DNA of 64,000 nucleotides from an uncultured Lachnospiraceae bacterium (GCA_900551115.1 URUY01000020.1:4042-68041), one strand, 5' to 3'. Shown: positions 51,021-60,815, counted from the first letter of the stretch. Notes: generated by a model from the sequence alone, not told the origin. Translations and numbers: made by a program.

Positions 51021-52834
51021 ACAGCTTCCCCCTCTCCGGCTTCCTGATAATATTTCCCCTGCACGGTAAACATCTCATAGTAGCTGCCTTTTTTTGCCAT
51101 CAGCTCCTCATGGCTGCCATATTCCTGCAGCCCTTCTTTATCAAACAACGCTATTTTATCGCAGAATTTGGTACTGGCAAGCCTGTGGGAAATGTAAACC
51201 GCTGTCTTCCCCTCTACCAGCATGCTGAAATTCTCATAAATTTCCGCTTCTGCCAAAGCGTCCAACGCCGCCGTAGGCTCATCCATGATAACCATATTGG
51301 CATCCTTATACAGTCCTCTTGCAATAGCAAGCTTCTGCCTTTCTCCGCCGGAAAAATCCGTTCCGCTTTCATCGATGACTTTAAGCATCATCTGGTTAAG
51401 CCCTCTGTCAAAGCCCTTTACCTTTTCTAAAAGCCCTACCTTGGAAAGCACGGTTTCTACCCGCTTTTCATCCACACCTTCTGAAGCACAGGCTACATTT
51501 TCACTGATGGAAAAGGCCATGATATTAACCTCCTGAAATACCACGGAAAACATGGCATACAACGCCTTTTTACTGTATTCCCCGATTTCCCTGCCATTGA
51601 TATAAATGCAGCCTGCAGTCGGTTCGTAAAGTCCCGTCATCAATTTTACCAGGGTAGACTTACCTGCACCGTTTACCCCGACAATGGCAAGCCGCTCCCC
51701 TTTATGTATGGTAAAATTCAAATCCTGAAACACATCCGTATCACTGCCCGGATACCTGAAGGATACATGGTCAAATACAATTTCAAGGGTATCTGACGGC
51801 TTTTCTTCTCTGCCGCCCTCCGTTATCAGATTGGTATCCATCAGCTTAAAATAATCTGCCACGTACTGTCCCTGATCCGCCATAAAGCTAAGCGTCTCCC
51901 CAAATGTAAGCAGTGCCGTAAGAAGGCTGGTAATGGCAGATACATACATGGAAAAGGAGCTGACAGACATTCCCCTGTATGCCTGATAAATCAAAATGCC
52001 GTACATTACCCCATTGGTAATCAGAAGCGTGGCAAGGGGCAGAAAGCTGAGCCTGTATTCCCTTGCCTTCAGCCTTTTTACAAGGCTTTTTAATGCACCG
52101 ATTTCCGCATCATAATTTTTCATAATGCGGTCCTTCAAGTGGTAGATACGGATATCCTTTCCATAGGAAAAATCATGTGTCGTCTTATAAAAATAGTTAA
52201 TCCTTCTGTCCGCCCTTGCACGCTCCTCCCTGGATGCATATTCCCTTTTGTAGTTCTGTCTTGCCACCCACATTGTCACCGCCACATGCAGTACAAGGCA
52301 CACCAGTATAATGGGATTTAGGCTTCCCACCAAAAAAAACATACCGATAATACCAATTATCTGAGCCGGCAGACGGAACAGCTTTCCGTAGATACCCTCT
52401 ATGCCTTCATCATTATTATCGCCTGCTCTGAGTGCCTTATCATATTTTTCATAAAATCCGGCATCCTCAGAATATTTGTAATCCATGGTTAAAAGCTTTT
52501 TCATGGAACCCTCAAGATAGTGCATCCTGAGTCTCATTTGCCGCATATCCATTATTTGTTGTAAATAAACTAACATAAATCCCGTAAATCCTGCCGTAAG
52601 CGCATAAATACCCATGGCTGCGGCCAGCTTTATTCCTGCATCATTTTCTCCCTTTTCCAAAATACCGATTGCTATTTTGGGAAGAAATACGGCATAGAAC
52701 GGATACAGGGAGGCTGCCAGGGTATAAGCTGTTACAATTCCCGCCAGCGCTTTATCATTCTTGATTAGGATTTTAAGCATCCTTGCATACAACCGTTCTC
52801 CTTTTTTCTCTTTCACGCTTTCTCTCTGTTTCAT
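51017..52834 (-). CDS. ABC exporter half-transporter (membrane plus ATPase domains)
   Basis: 605 residues from ATG 52834, chosen because GAGGA lies 6 bases upstream (ATG 52846 has no clear site). Basic N-terminus, six membrane helices (about 25-330), then a nucleotide-binding domain with Walker A VGVNGAGKST, signature FSGGERQKLAIAR, Walker B MVIMDEPTAALD and H-loop SHRLAS. Both this protein and its partner keep the catalytic Glu after Walker B (DEP), so both sites look active. Partner encoded immediately downstream. Confidence 0.9.
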   Translation of the reverse strand: MKQRESVKEKKGERLYARMLKILIKNDKALAGIVTAYTLAASLYPFYAVFLPKIAIGILEKGENDAGIKLAAAMGIYALTAGFTGFMLVYLQQIMDMRQMRLRMHYLEGSMKKLLTMDYKYSEDAGFYEKYDKALRAGDNNDEGIEGIYGKLFRLPAQIIGIIGMFFLVGSLNPIILVCLVLHVAVTMWVARQNYKREYASREERARADRRINYFYKTTHDFSYGKDIRIYHLKDRIMKNYDAEIGALKSLVKRLKAREYRLSFLPLATLLITNGVMYGILIYQAYRGMSVSSFSMYVSAITSLLTALLTFGETLSFMADQGQYVADYFKLMDTNLITEGGREEKPSDTLEIVFDHVSFRYPGSDTDVFQDLNFTIHKGERLAIVGVNGAGKSTLVKLMTGLYEPTAGCIYINGREIGEYSKKALYAMFSVVFQEVNIMAFSISENVACASEGVDEKRVETVLSKVGLLEKVKGFDRGLNQMMLKVIDESGTDFSGGERQKLAIARGLYKDANMVIMDEPTAALDALAEAEIYENFSMLVEGKTAVYISHRLASTKFCDKIALFDKEGLQEYGSHEELMAKKGSYYEMFTVQGKYYQEAGEGEAV

Positions 52835-53025
52835 GCTTTTCCTCATTTCTGCTTATTATGTCATGTGTTTTACATATGGTACTACGGCTATTCTATGAAA
52901 TCACTCCGGTTGCATACAAGAATCTATGAGTTCCGTTTTCGCAACTGCCGGTTGCATCTTCTGAAACGCACCTTTTTTACATATTTTTGCTCACTGTTTC
53001 CTCACCCAAAAATATTATCACCTTT

Positions 53026-53040
53026 TTATCACAGTGACAA
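53026..53040. promoter_or_regulatory. Possible iron-regulator box before feoA
   Basis: TTATCAC-A-GTGACAA, a 7-1-7 inverted repeat with one mismatch, 46 bases before the feoA ATG. The 7-1-7 geometry is like a Fur or DtxR-type box, but the sequence is not a strong match to the Firmicute Fur consensus. Confidence 0.3.
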
Positions 53041-53086
53041 CCTCTCTGCCATATGCTGAAATAAGAAGCTGTAACCGGAGAACAAT

Positions 53087-53344
53087 ATGAATAAAACTTT
53101 AACCCTGTATGACCTTCTTCCTCAGGAAAGCGCTTTTATCAAGAAGCTCTCCTGTACCGGCAGTATCCACAGACGCCTGTTGGATATCGGACTGACAGAA
53201 CAGGCAAAGGTAACCTGCGTAGGGGAAAGTCCGGCAAAGGATCCCAAAGCCTTCCTGATACGCGGAGCCGTCATCGCCATCCGCAGGGAGGATGGCCTTA
53301 ACATCTTGATTGAAGGAGCGGAGCATACTTATGGAAACACTTAA
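53087..53344 (+). CDS. feoA: Ferrous iron transport protein A
   Basis: 85 residues, a small SH3-like FeoA domain (LSCTGSIHRRLLDIGLTEQA..VTCVG and GAVIAIRREDG). FeoA supports the FeoB channel in Fe(II) uptake. GGAG precedes the ATG; it overlaps feoB by 14 bases. Confidence 0.92.
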   Translation: MNKTLTLYDLLPQESAFIKKLSCTGSIHRRLLDIGLTEQAKVTCVGESPAKDPKAFLIRGAVIAIRREDGLNILIEGAEHTYGNT

Positions 53345-55511
53345 AACCATTGCCATTGCCGGCAATCCCAATGTAGGAAAAAGCACCCTCTTTAACAGTC
53401 TTACAGGCCTTAAGCAGCATACCGGAAACTGGGCGGGCAAAACCGTAACCAACGCCCGGGGGTTCTGTCAGACAAAAAACCATAGCTGCATGCTGGTTGA
53501 TATTCCCGGCACCTATTCCCTCCTGCCCCATTCGGCAGAGGAAACCGTAGCCCGTGACTTTATCTGCTTTGCAAAGCCTGATGCCGTTATCGTAGTCTGC
53601 GATGCCACCTGCCTGGAACGTAATCTGAATCTGGTGCTGCAGGTTCTGGAAATTACCTCTCAGGTCATCCTGTGTGTAAATCTTATGGATGAAGCAGAAA
53701 AGAAAGGAATTTCCATAAATTTTCCCCTGCTTTCAAAAAGACTGGGGATTCCGGTTGTAGGGATTTCTGCCAGACAAAAGAGCGGTTTGTCCCTGCTTCT
53801 TAGCACCCTGGATACCATGCTTTCCGAACAGCCGCCACACTGTACGTCAGAAAGCACTTGCAGTCCTAAAGACTTCCATGCAGAAGATGACGCTTATCCT
53901 AAAGCGGTTCAAATTCCCGCCTCCCTTATCAGCTATGAGCCGATACTGGAGGACGCCATAAAAAAAATTACCGATGCGCTTTCCGCCCTCCATACCTCCT
54001 GTCCTAAAACAGCCCGAGACCTTTCTGTTTTTTCCCATCGTTTCCTTGCTCTCAGACTGTTAGACCGGGATTGCTCTTTTGAAGAAAAACTGACCGTTCA
54101 CTTAGGAGGAGAGCTTTTAGACGAGGCCTCTTTGTCTGCCGTACATACTGCCGTCCTCACAAACCTGCAAGCTGCAGGCATAACAGAAGATATGATACAG
54201 GATAAGCTGGTAAGCAGACTGTTTCAGATTGCCGAAGAAATTGCAGGGGCCGTTGTTGCCTGTAAAAATCCCCATTACCGAAAAAGGGATATGGTGCTTG
54301 ACCGCTTATTTACGGGCCGCTATACCGCCTATCCTCTTATGATACTCCTTTTAGCTGCCGTATTCTGGCTCACCCTCTGCGGCTCCAACTATCCTTCCTT
54401 GCTGCTGTCACGCTTTTTCCTTACCCTGGAAGGATACGTTTCTCATGCCCTTGTATACATAAGCCTTCCTAAATGGTTCCACGATTTGGCAGTCTTTGGC
54501 GTCTTTCGGGTTTTAGGCTGGGTAATTGCCGTCATGCTGCCTCCCATGGCTATTTTTTTCCCGCTCTTTACCCTGTTGGAGGATATGGGTTTTTTACCCC
54601 GTATTGCCTATAATATGGACCATTGCTTCAAAAAATGCCATGCCTGCGGCAAGCAGGCATTAACCATGTGCATGGGCTTTGGCTGCAACGCCGCCGGTGT
54701 GGTTGGCTGCCGTATTATAGATTCCAAAAGGGAGCGGCTGATTGCCATACTTACCAACAGCTTCGTCCCCTGCAACGGACGTTTTCCTACCCTGCTTGCC
54801 CTTATTTCCATTTTTTTTGCAGGAAATTTTACCAATCCTATGCGTCCGCTTTTTTCGGCTCTAATCCTGACCGGCTTTATCCTTCTGGGCATAGGTATGA
54901 CCTTTTTTTCCTCCTGCCTTTTATCAAAGACCGTTTTAAAAGGTGTGCCTTCCTCTTTCATCTTAGAGCTGCCGCCCTACCGCAGCCCCCAGTTGGGGCA
55001 TATTCTCCTTCGCTCTCTTTTAGACCGCACTCTTTTCGTACTGGGACGCGCTGCCGCCATAGCAGCTCCTGCCGGAATGCTTATCTGGCTTTTGTCAAAT
55101 ATAAAGGTTATGGATATAAGTCTTCTTTCCCACTGTGCCGGTTTTTTAAATCCCTTTGCCCGTCTGATGGGACTGGACGGCGTTATTTTAATGGCGTTTA
55201 TCTTAGGGCTCCCTGCCAATGAAATCGTTCTGCCGATTATCCTTATGGCTTATCTGTCACAGGGAAGCCTTGCGGAATACGAAAGTCTTTCCTCACTGCA
55301 AGAGCTGCTCGTGTTAAACGGCTGGACTCCCGTAACGGCACTTTGCACCATACTTTTTTCCATGATGCACTGGCCCTGCTCCACCACACTTATGACCATA
55401 AAAAAAGAAACCGGCAGCTTAAAATGGACCTTCGCTGCCATTTTGCTCCCTACGCTTTCTGGCATCGCTTCCTGTATCGCCGCAAACCTGTTTCTTTCCC
55501 TTTTTCTTTAA
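53331..55511 (+). CDS. feoB: Ferrous iron transporter FeoB
   Basis: GTP-gated Fe(II) uptake channel, 726 residues from ATG 53331 (GGAGCGGAG upstream; the in-frame TTG at 53310 is unlikely). N-terminal G domain with G1 GNPNVGKST, G3 DIPGTYSL and G4 NLMDEAEK, then a helical regulatory domain, and a C-terminal membrane part with the two Gate regions (CMGFGCNAAG and the later GLPANEIV). Overlaps feoA; no feoC seen. Confidence 0.96.
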   Translation: METLKTIAIAGNPNVGKSTLFNSLTGLKQHTGNWAGKTVTNARGFCQTKNHSCMLVDIPGTYSLLPHSAEETVARDFICFAKPDAVIVVCDATCLERNLNLVLQVLEITSQVILCVNLMDEAEKKGISINFPLLSKRLGIPVVGISARQKSGLSLLLSTLDTMLSEQPPHCTSESTCSPKDFHAEDDAYPKAVQIPASLISYEPILEDAIKKITDALSALHTSCPKTARDLSVFSHRFLALRLLDRDCSFEEKLTVHLGGELLDEASLSAVHTAVLTNLQAAGITEDMIQDKLVSRLFQIAEEIAGAVVACKNPHYRKRDMVLDRLFTGRYTAYPLMILLLAAVFWLTLCGSNYPSLLLSRFFLTLEGYVSHALVYISLPKWFHDLAVFGVFRVLGWVIAVMLPPMAIFFPLFTLLEDMGFLPRIAYNMDHCFKKCHACGKQALTMCMGFGCNAAGVVGCRIIDSKRERLIAILTNSFVPCNGRFPTLLALISIFFAGNFTNPMRPLFSALILTGFILLGIGMTFFSSCLLSKTVLKGVPSSFILELPPYRSPQLGHILLRSLLDRTLFVLGRAAAIAAPAGMLIWLLSNIKVMDISLLSHCAGFLNPFARLMGLDGVILMAFILGLPANEIVLPIILMAYLSQGSLAEYESLSSLQELLVLNGWTPVTALCTILFSMMHWPCSTTLMTIKKETGSLKWTFAAILLPTLSGIASCIAANLFLSLFL

Positions 55512-55615
55512 GAGGCTACTTTTCCCTGCATTTGCCCGAATGACTAAGGGTTTGACTAAAGGCGGGTTTTTGTTGTATCCGGATAATGGCGCAATTCCAT
55601 TTTTCTTCCTCCATC

Positions 55616-56515
55616 CTATCTGGCACCTTCCAAAATTCGTATATAGTGGTTTGCTTCCCGCAGCACATGATCTGCAAGAAGAGGCAGGATAATGGACGCA
55701 ATTTTACAATCTAAAATACCTTCTGTCCCGGCTGTTTTAAATTCACGATACTTTAAGGTTTCTTCCAGACTTCTCCGTGTAAGCTCATCCATAGCGCGGC
55801 AGTCCTGTGTTTTTGCCATTGCAAGCAGCTTTTTGTACTGTTCTGCAAACTCATCTGCCGTATCAATGAGCTGCTCTTCACAGGGGTCTAAAAGACCGCG
55901 GATGAACAGCGCATGCTCCATCATAATCTGATTCCAGAATTCTTCTGTTTCCCGCAGGTTTCCACACGTAGTTCTTCTGTTCTGCATCAATTCTTCTATC
56001 GTTGTACAGTACAGCTTTGCTTCCCGCAAAATGTGCTTTATCAAAAGCGGATAATTAGCGGTAAAAAGCCTTCCCTCGCAGACTTCTTTTAAAATATCTT
56101 CCTTAAATGCAATCAGTCCTTTTAACAGTTCAACAGAACGCTCGTTGATACTGTTTACGATTCTTACAAGCTCTCTGCTCTCTTCTCGTCCGCCTCCCGG
56201 TCTGAGACGCTTTTGCATCTCAGAAATGGTACTGTCAATCGGCACACCGCTTAAGCTTTCCGTTCTGTTTTCTGCCGGTATGGTAAATTCTGTGACCAGC
56301 TCATTTGACCTTAAAATACTGTTATGAACTCTTCCGTTGCTTATCCGCACCACTTCCCTCAGTAAATTTTCAAACTGCTGTCTGAACCAGTCAGCCTTCT
56401 TTATCCATTCCTCGTTCTTACACGGAAATCCCGCCTCCAGAAAAAGGGAGTGTTCTTTCATGATCCTTGCAAAAAACAAATGTGTTTCCAACGATAACAC
56501 TGCATAATTTCCCAT
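55616..56515 (-). CDS. DUF2935 family protein
   Basis: 299 residues made of two similar alpha-helical halves, each opening with an E..HLFFARIMKEHSLFLEAG- or FWNQIMMEHALFIRGLLDP-type segment and containing ExxH pairs. The pattern fits DUF2935, a ferritin-like helical fold with possible metal-binding Glu/His. Convergent with feoB; whether it handles iron is an inference from neighbour and fold. Function unknown. Confidence 0.85.
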   Translation of the reverse strand: MGNYAVLSLETHLFFARIMKEHSLFLEAGFPCKNEEWIKKADWFRQQFENLLREVVRISNGRVHNSILRSNELVTEFTIPAENRTESLSGVPIDSTISEMQKRLRPGGGREESRELVRIVNSINERSVELLKGLIAFKEDILKEVCEGRLFTANYPLLIKHILREAKLYCTTIEELMQNRRTTCGNLRETEEFWNQIMMEHALFIRGLLDPCEEQLIDTADEFAEQYKKLLAMAKTQDCRAMDELTRRSLEETLKYREFKTAGTEGILDCKIASIILPLLADHVLREANHYIRILEGAR

Positions 56516-56607
56516 AGCTTTTCATACCTTTTAGTTTAGGGTTTTCTATACTATATGCAGAAAACTGCTCCTTGTTTTTTCTTTTTACGGGCTTTTTCCT
56601 GCAACGA

Positions 56608-56642
56608 CAAAAAAGGACGGCATACCTTACGGTATACCGCCC
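56608..56642 (-). terminator. Terminator of the butyrate operon
   Basis: Minus-strand RNA GGGCGGTATACC pairs fully (two G-U pairs) with GGTATGCCGTCC around a 4-base loop, followed by TTTTTT. It lies 45 bases after the etfA stop. Confidence 0.9.
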
Positions 56643-56687
56643 TTATCATTTTTTTGCTTTTTTGCCACAGCTTTTTTCTACAGCACT

Positions 56688-57731
56688 CTATTTTGCTGCC
56701 AGCTCTGCTTTCAGGCTCTCTGTCAGCATGGGAACAATCTTATTCAAATCACCAACAATACCGTAATCAGCTACATCAAAGATAGGAGCTGTCTCGTCCT
56801 TGTTGATGGCAATGATGATATCGGATTCCTCCATACCTGCCAGATGCTGGATTGCACCGGAAATACCGATTGCAAAGTATACATTAGGACGTACCGTCTT
56901 ACCGGTCTGTCCAACCTGAAGGTCTTTTGACTTCCAGCCTGCATCTACAACTGCACGGGAGCAGCTTACGGTACCGCCGATTGCCGCTGCCAAATCCTCT
57001 AACAGCTTAAAGTTTTCTGCACAGCCTACACCACGTCCGCCGGATACTAAAATCTTTGCATCCATAATATCTACGGTATCGGATACGGACTTTACAATCT
57101 CCAGAATCTCAACATATTTGTTGTCAGGGGTAAAGCCGGGATTGAACTCTTCTACTACAGCCTTTGCACCCTCTGCCTTTTGCAGCTTCTGCATAACGCC
57201 GGGACGAACAGTTGCCATCTGAGGACGGAAATCCGGGCATGCGATGGTAGCGATTGTGTTACCGCCGAATGCAGGACGGGTCATCAGTAACTGATTGTGC
57301 TTCTGCTCTCTTCCGGGAATCGGATTAATCGGGAAATCTCCGATTTCAAGCTGTGTACAGTCTGCAGTAAGACCGGTATGGATTCTTGCGGATACGCGGG
57401 GACCTAAGTCACGGCCGATTGCGGTTGCACCTACCAGGAAAATTTCCGGTTTGTATTTCTCGATTACAGATGCCAGTGCATGCGCATAAGGCTCTGTTCT
57501 GTATTCCTTTAATTCAGGGTCATCTACAACGATAACCTTGTCAGCACCATACTCAGCCAGTTCATCAGCCAAGCCCTTTACGTTGCTGCCCACCAGTACA
57601 GCAGTTACTTCGGTGCCCAGAGCCGCTGCAAGGTCCTTACCTTTGCCGACCAGCTCAAAAGCAATACTGTTGATAACGTTGTCTTCCTGCTGCGCGAAGA
57701 CATATACGCCCTTATATTCTTCTAAATTCAT
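56688..57731 (-). CDS. etfA: Electron transfer flavoprotein alpha subunit
   Basis: With EtfB and butyryl-CoA dehydrogenase it forms the complex that reduces crotonyl-CoA, in anaerobes bifurcating electrons from NADH to ferredoxin. 347 residues. C-terminal FAD domain with GRGVGCAENFKLLEDLAAAI and AVVDAGW. Start at ATG 57731 with GGAGG 7 bases upstream; ATG 57746 overlaps that site. Last gene of thl-crt-hbd-bcd-etfB-etfA. Confidence 0.95.
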   Translation of the reverse strand: MNLEEYKGVYVFAQQEDNVINSIAFELVGKGKDLAAALGTEVTAVLVGSNVKGLADELAEYGADKVIVVDDPELKEYRTEPYAHALASVIEKYKPEIFLVGATAIGRDLGPRVSARIHTGLTADCTQLEIGDFPINPIPGREQKHNQLLMTRPAFGGNTIATIACPDFRPQMATVRPGVMQKLQKAEGAKAVVEEFNPGFTPDNKYVEILEIVKSVSDTVDIMDAKILVSGGRGVGCAENFKLLEDLAAAIGGTVSCSRAVVDAGWKSKDLQVGQTGKTVRPNVYFAIGISGAIQHLAGMEESDIIIAINKDETAPIFDVADYGIVGDLNKIVPMLTESLKAELAAK

Positions 57732-57755
57732 TTGATTATCCTCCATCTGTCCAAT

Positions 57756-58538
57756 TTAGATAACATGCTTCTCTTTCAGCTTGCCAATGATATAGTCAAC
57801 AGACTCTGCAGGTTCTAAGGTAACCTTCTCACCGGCACCCTTTCTTACCTTATCAGAAGCCTTGGCAATCTGAGTGGGAGAACCTTTAAGGCCTAAGTTG
57901 GAATCCTCTACATCTACCAGATTTGCTCTGCCCCATACGGTAATCTCTGCATCGCATGCATCGAAGATACCGCCGACAGTCATGTAACGAGGCTCATTTA
58001 ACTCTGCCAGTGCAGTAACCAGACAGGGCATCTTAGCCTTCAGCACATGATAACGGTCATCAAACTGACGCTCAACGATTACGCTGTCACCGTCAACCTT
58101 GATGTTCTGTGCGTAGGAAATAACAGGAATATTTAAATGTTCGGAAATCTGAGGACCAACCTGTGCAGTATCACCATCGATAGCCTGACGGCCGGTAATA
58201 ATCAAATCATAATCCAGGTTTCTGATAGCGCCTGCCAAGGTCTGGGAAGTAGCCCAGGTATCTGCACCGCCCAGTACTCTGTCAGTTACCAGAATGCCCT
58301 TGTCAGCACCCATAGCCATTGCCTCACGCAGTACATCCTCTGCCTTGGGAAGACCCATGGTAATAACGGTAACCTCTGCACCGTACTGGTCTTTTAAGCG
58401 AAGAGCTGCCTCTAAGCCTGCCTTGTCATCAGGGTTCATAATGGTCATCATAGCGCCTCTGTCCAGCGTACCATCGGGATTGAATTTAACGCCACCCTTT
58501 GTATCGGGCACCTGCTTAATACAAACAACGATTTTCAT
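57756..58538 (-). CDS. etfB: Electron transfer flavoprotein beta subunit
   Basis: 260 residues. Opening KIVVCIKQVPDT and the nucleotide-binding DLIITGRQAIDGDTAQVGPQ are diagnostic; the latter fits the FAD-type site of bifurcating Etf. Between bcd and etfA (44- and 24-base gaps). Works with both in reducing crotonyl-CoA to butyryl-CoA. Confidence 0.95.
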   Translation of the reverse strand: MKIVVCIKQVPDTKGGVKFNPDGTLDRGAMMTIMNPDDKAGLEAALRLKDQYGAEVTVITMGLPKAEDVLREAMAMGADKGILVTDRVLGGADTWATSQTLAGAIRNLDYDLIITGRQAIDGDTAQVGPQISEHLNIPVISYAQNIKVDGDSVIVERQFDDRYHVLKAKMPCLVTALAELNEPRYMTVGGIFDACDAEITVWGRANLVDVEDSNLGLKGSPTQIAKASDKVRKGAGEKVTLEPAESVDYIIGKLKEKHVI

Positions 58539-58582
58539 GTATTTTCACTCCTTATATAATATTTTATTCATGGTAAGCGGGT

Positions 58583-59749
58583 TTACTTAAGCAATGCGCC
58601 GCTGATAACCATTCTCTGAACTTCGGAAGTACCCTCGTAAATCTCTGTAATCTTAGCATCACGCATCATACGTTCTACATCATACTCTCTGGTGTAGCCA
58701 TAACCGCCATGAAGCTGAACAGCCTTGGTCGTCACTTCCATAGCCATCTCTGCAGCATACAATTTAGCCATAGCAGCCTCTACACTGTAAGAAGTCTTAT
58801 GGTCCTTAACGTACTGATCCTTCGTAGCAGCTGCCTTGTATACCATGAACTGAGCAGCCTGTGCCTTGGTAGCCATGTCAGCAAGCTGGAACTGGGTATT
58901 CTGGAACGCTGCAATCGCACGTCCGAACTGCTTTCTTTCTTTTACATAATCAATGGTTCTCTCAAGCGCGCCTTCACCAATACCAAGTGCCTGTGCAGCG
59001 ATACCGATACGTCCGCCGTCAAGAGTATGCATTGCAATATTGAAGCCCTTGCCCTGCTGTCCTAACATATTCTCCTTAGGGATACGGCAGTCGGTGAAAA
59101 TCAGCTCGTAAGTAGAGGAACCGCGGATACCCATCTTCTTTTCCTTTGTACCGAAGGTAAAGCCGGGAGTGCCTTTTTCAAGGATAAATGCAGAAATCTC
59201 TTTGAAAGGTCTGCCCTTCTTTTCTACAATGCCCGTTACCGCAAAAATAACGTATACATCTGCTTCTTTACCGTTGGTGATGAAAATCTTGGAGCCGTTG
59301 ATGACCCACTCATCGCCATCTAATACAGCCTTGGTCTGCTGGCCCTGTGCGTCAGTACCTGCGCCGGGCTCGGTCAGACCGAATGCACCAATCTTTCTGC
59401 CGGATGCCAGCTCAGGCAGATATTTCTGTTTCTGCTCTTCCGTACCATAGGTAAGGATAGGGTCACAGCATAAAGAGGTGTGTGCAGAAACGATAACTGC
59501 GGTAGTACCGCAAACCTTTGCCAGTTCTTCTACGCACATAGCGTATGTAAGGTTATCGCAGCCCTGTCCGCCATATTCCTTGGGTACAGGAATACCCATG
59601 AAGCCGGCTTTTGCCATTTTCTCAACTGTTCCGCGAGGGAAAACCTCAGTCTCGTCAACTTCCTGAGCCAGCGGCTTTACTTCTTTTTCAGCGAACTCTC
59701 TAAAGAGTGCGCGTGCCATTTCATGCTTTTTACTTAAAGTGAAATCCAT
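58583..59749 (-). CDS. bcd: Butyryl-CoA dehydrogenase (short-chain acyl-CoA dehydrogenase)
   Basis: FAD enzyme that reduces crotonyl-CoA to butyryl-CoA with EtfAB. 388 residues. Seen: FGLTEPGAGTDAQGQQT, WVINGSKIFITNG, QLHGGYGYTREYDVERMMRD and catalytic base E372 in YEGTSEVQR. Typical SCAD/Bcd length and order. Directly followed by etfB and etfA, which favours Bcd over other acyl-CoA dehydrogenases. Confidence 0.95.
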   Translation of the reverse strand: MDFTLSKKHEMARALFREFAEKEVKPLAQEVDETEVFPRGTVEKMAKAGFMGIPVPKEYGGQGCDNLTYAMCVEELAKVCGTTAVIVSAHTSLCCDPILTYGTEEQKQKYLPELASGRKIGAFGLTEPGAGTDAQGQQTKAVLDGDEWVINGSKIFITNGKEADVYVIFAVTGIVEKKGRPFKEISAFILEKGTPGFTFGTKEKKMGIRGSSTYELIFTDCRIPKENMLGQQGKGFNIAMHTLDGGRIGIAAQALGIGEGALERTIDYVKERKQFGRAIAAFQNTQFQLADMATKAQAAQFMVYKAAATKDQYVKDHKTSYSVEAAMAKLYAAEMAMEVTTKAVQLHGGYGYTREYDVERMMRDAKITEIYEGTSEVQRMVISGALLK

Positions 59750-59778
59750 GATTAATTTCCTCCAAAATTTAATATTGT

Positions 59779-60651
59779 TTACTGAGCATCAACCGGAGTT
59801 TTGGTACGGTCTGCGTTGTAAACGTAGAATCCTTTGCCGCTCTTAACACCAAGGTTACCGCCGCGAACCATCTTACGGATAAGAGGGCATGCACGATACT
59901 TGCTGTCGCCGGTTTCTTTGTAAAGAACATCCATAATAGCAAGGCAGATGTCCAAACCTACAAAATCACCCAGCTCAAGGGGTCCCATGGGATGATTTGC
60001 GCCCAGCTTCATAGCTGCGTCAATACCTGCGATATCAGAAACACCTTCCATTTTGATAAATGCTGCTTCGTTAATCATAGGAATCAGAATACGGTTTACA
60101 ACAAAGCCTGCTGCTTCATTTACCTGAACGGGAGTCTTGCCGATTTCTTCGGAAATCTTCTTGATAGCTTCTACGGTCTCTGCAGGAGTATTCACACCGG
60201 CAATTACCTCAACTAACTTCATGCGGTCTGCGGGATTGAAGAAGTGCATACCAATCATAGGACGTGTTAAGCCGTTTCCGATTTCTGTAATGGAAAGACT
60301 GGATGTGTTGGATGCAAAAATGCACTCAGGCTTCGCAATTTTATCTAACTCACCAAAGGTGGTCTTCTTCACTTCCATATTCTCAAATGCAGCTTCTACG
60401 ATTAAATCGCAGTCTGCACAAAGGTCTTCTTTCAGACCTGCTGTAATTTTGGCAAGAATAGCATCTACCGCTTCCTGTGTCATTTTACCTTTTTCTACCA
60501 GTCTTGCGTAGCCTTTTGCAATTTTGTCTTTTCCGCCGTCAGCCCACTCCTGCTTGATGTCGCAGAGTGCAACTTCGTAACCGTCAACCTGTGCAAATGC
60601 TTTTGCAATACCCTGTCCCATGGTACCTGCACCAATAATACCTACTTTCAT
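59779..60651 (-). CDS. hbd: 3-hydroxybutyryl-CoA dehydrogenase
   Basis: Reduces acetoacetyl-CoA to 3-hydroxybutyryl-CoA with NAD(P)H. 290 residues from ATG 60651 (GGAGG 7 bases upstream; the in-frame ATG 60669 precedes it). Rossmann GxGxMGxG loop GIIGAGTMGQGIAKAF, then SNTSSLSIT, MHFFNPADRMKLVEVI and the C-terminal dimer domain. Separated from crt by a highly structured 158-base gap. Confidence 0.95.
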   Translation of the reverse strand: MKVGIIGAGTMGQGIAKAFAQVDGYEVALCDIKQEWADGGKDKIAKGYARLVEKGKMTQEAVDAILAKITAGLKEDLCADCDLIVEAAFENMEVKKTTFGELDKIAKPECIFASNTSSLSITEIGNGLTRPMIGMHFFNPADRMKLVEVIAGVNTPAETVEAIKKISEEIGKTPVQVNEAAGFVVNRILIPMINEAAFIKMEGVSDIAGIDAAMKLGANHPMGPLELGDFVGLDICLAIMDVLYKETGDSKYRACPLIRKMVRGGNLGVKSGKGFYVYNADRTKTPVDAQ

Positions 60652-60757
60652 TGAAAGTTCCTCCTTCATCTTTTAGATTACTATAATATTTACTAACCCA
60701 TCTCGAAAATCCTTTTGCTTTGCAAAAGCGCACTGCCGTGCTTATGATTTTCTCGCT

Positions 60758-60815
60758 GCGTGCCATATAAAAGCAAATGCCGCTTTGCGGCGCTTGCTTT
60801 TATTTATGGCTACGC
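60758..60815. repeat. Long imperfect inverted repeat between crt and hbd
   Basis: Arms of about 28 bases (GCGTGCCATATAAAAGCAA.TGCCGC and its near complement GCGGCG.TTGCTTTTATTTATGGC.ACGC) around TTT. The outer edge overlaps the crt stop codon. Smaller stems (CTTTTGC-TTT-GCAAAAG and GCAC-N4-GTGC) lie at 60713-60745. It resembles a dispersed palindromic element or an mRNA-stabilising structure. Confidence 0.65.

Noticed and set aside
55512..55615. Possible terminator between feoB and the DUF2935 gene (GCCCG..CGGGT then TTTTTG)
   Set aside because: The stem is only about 5 bp with a loop over 20 bases; too weak to support.
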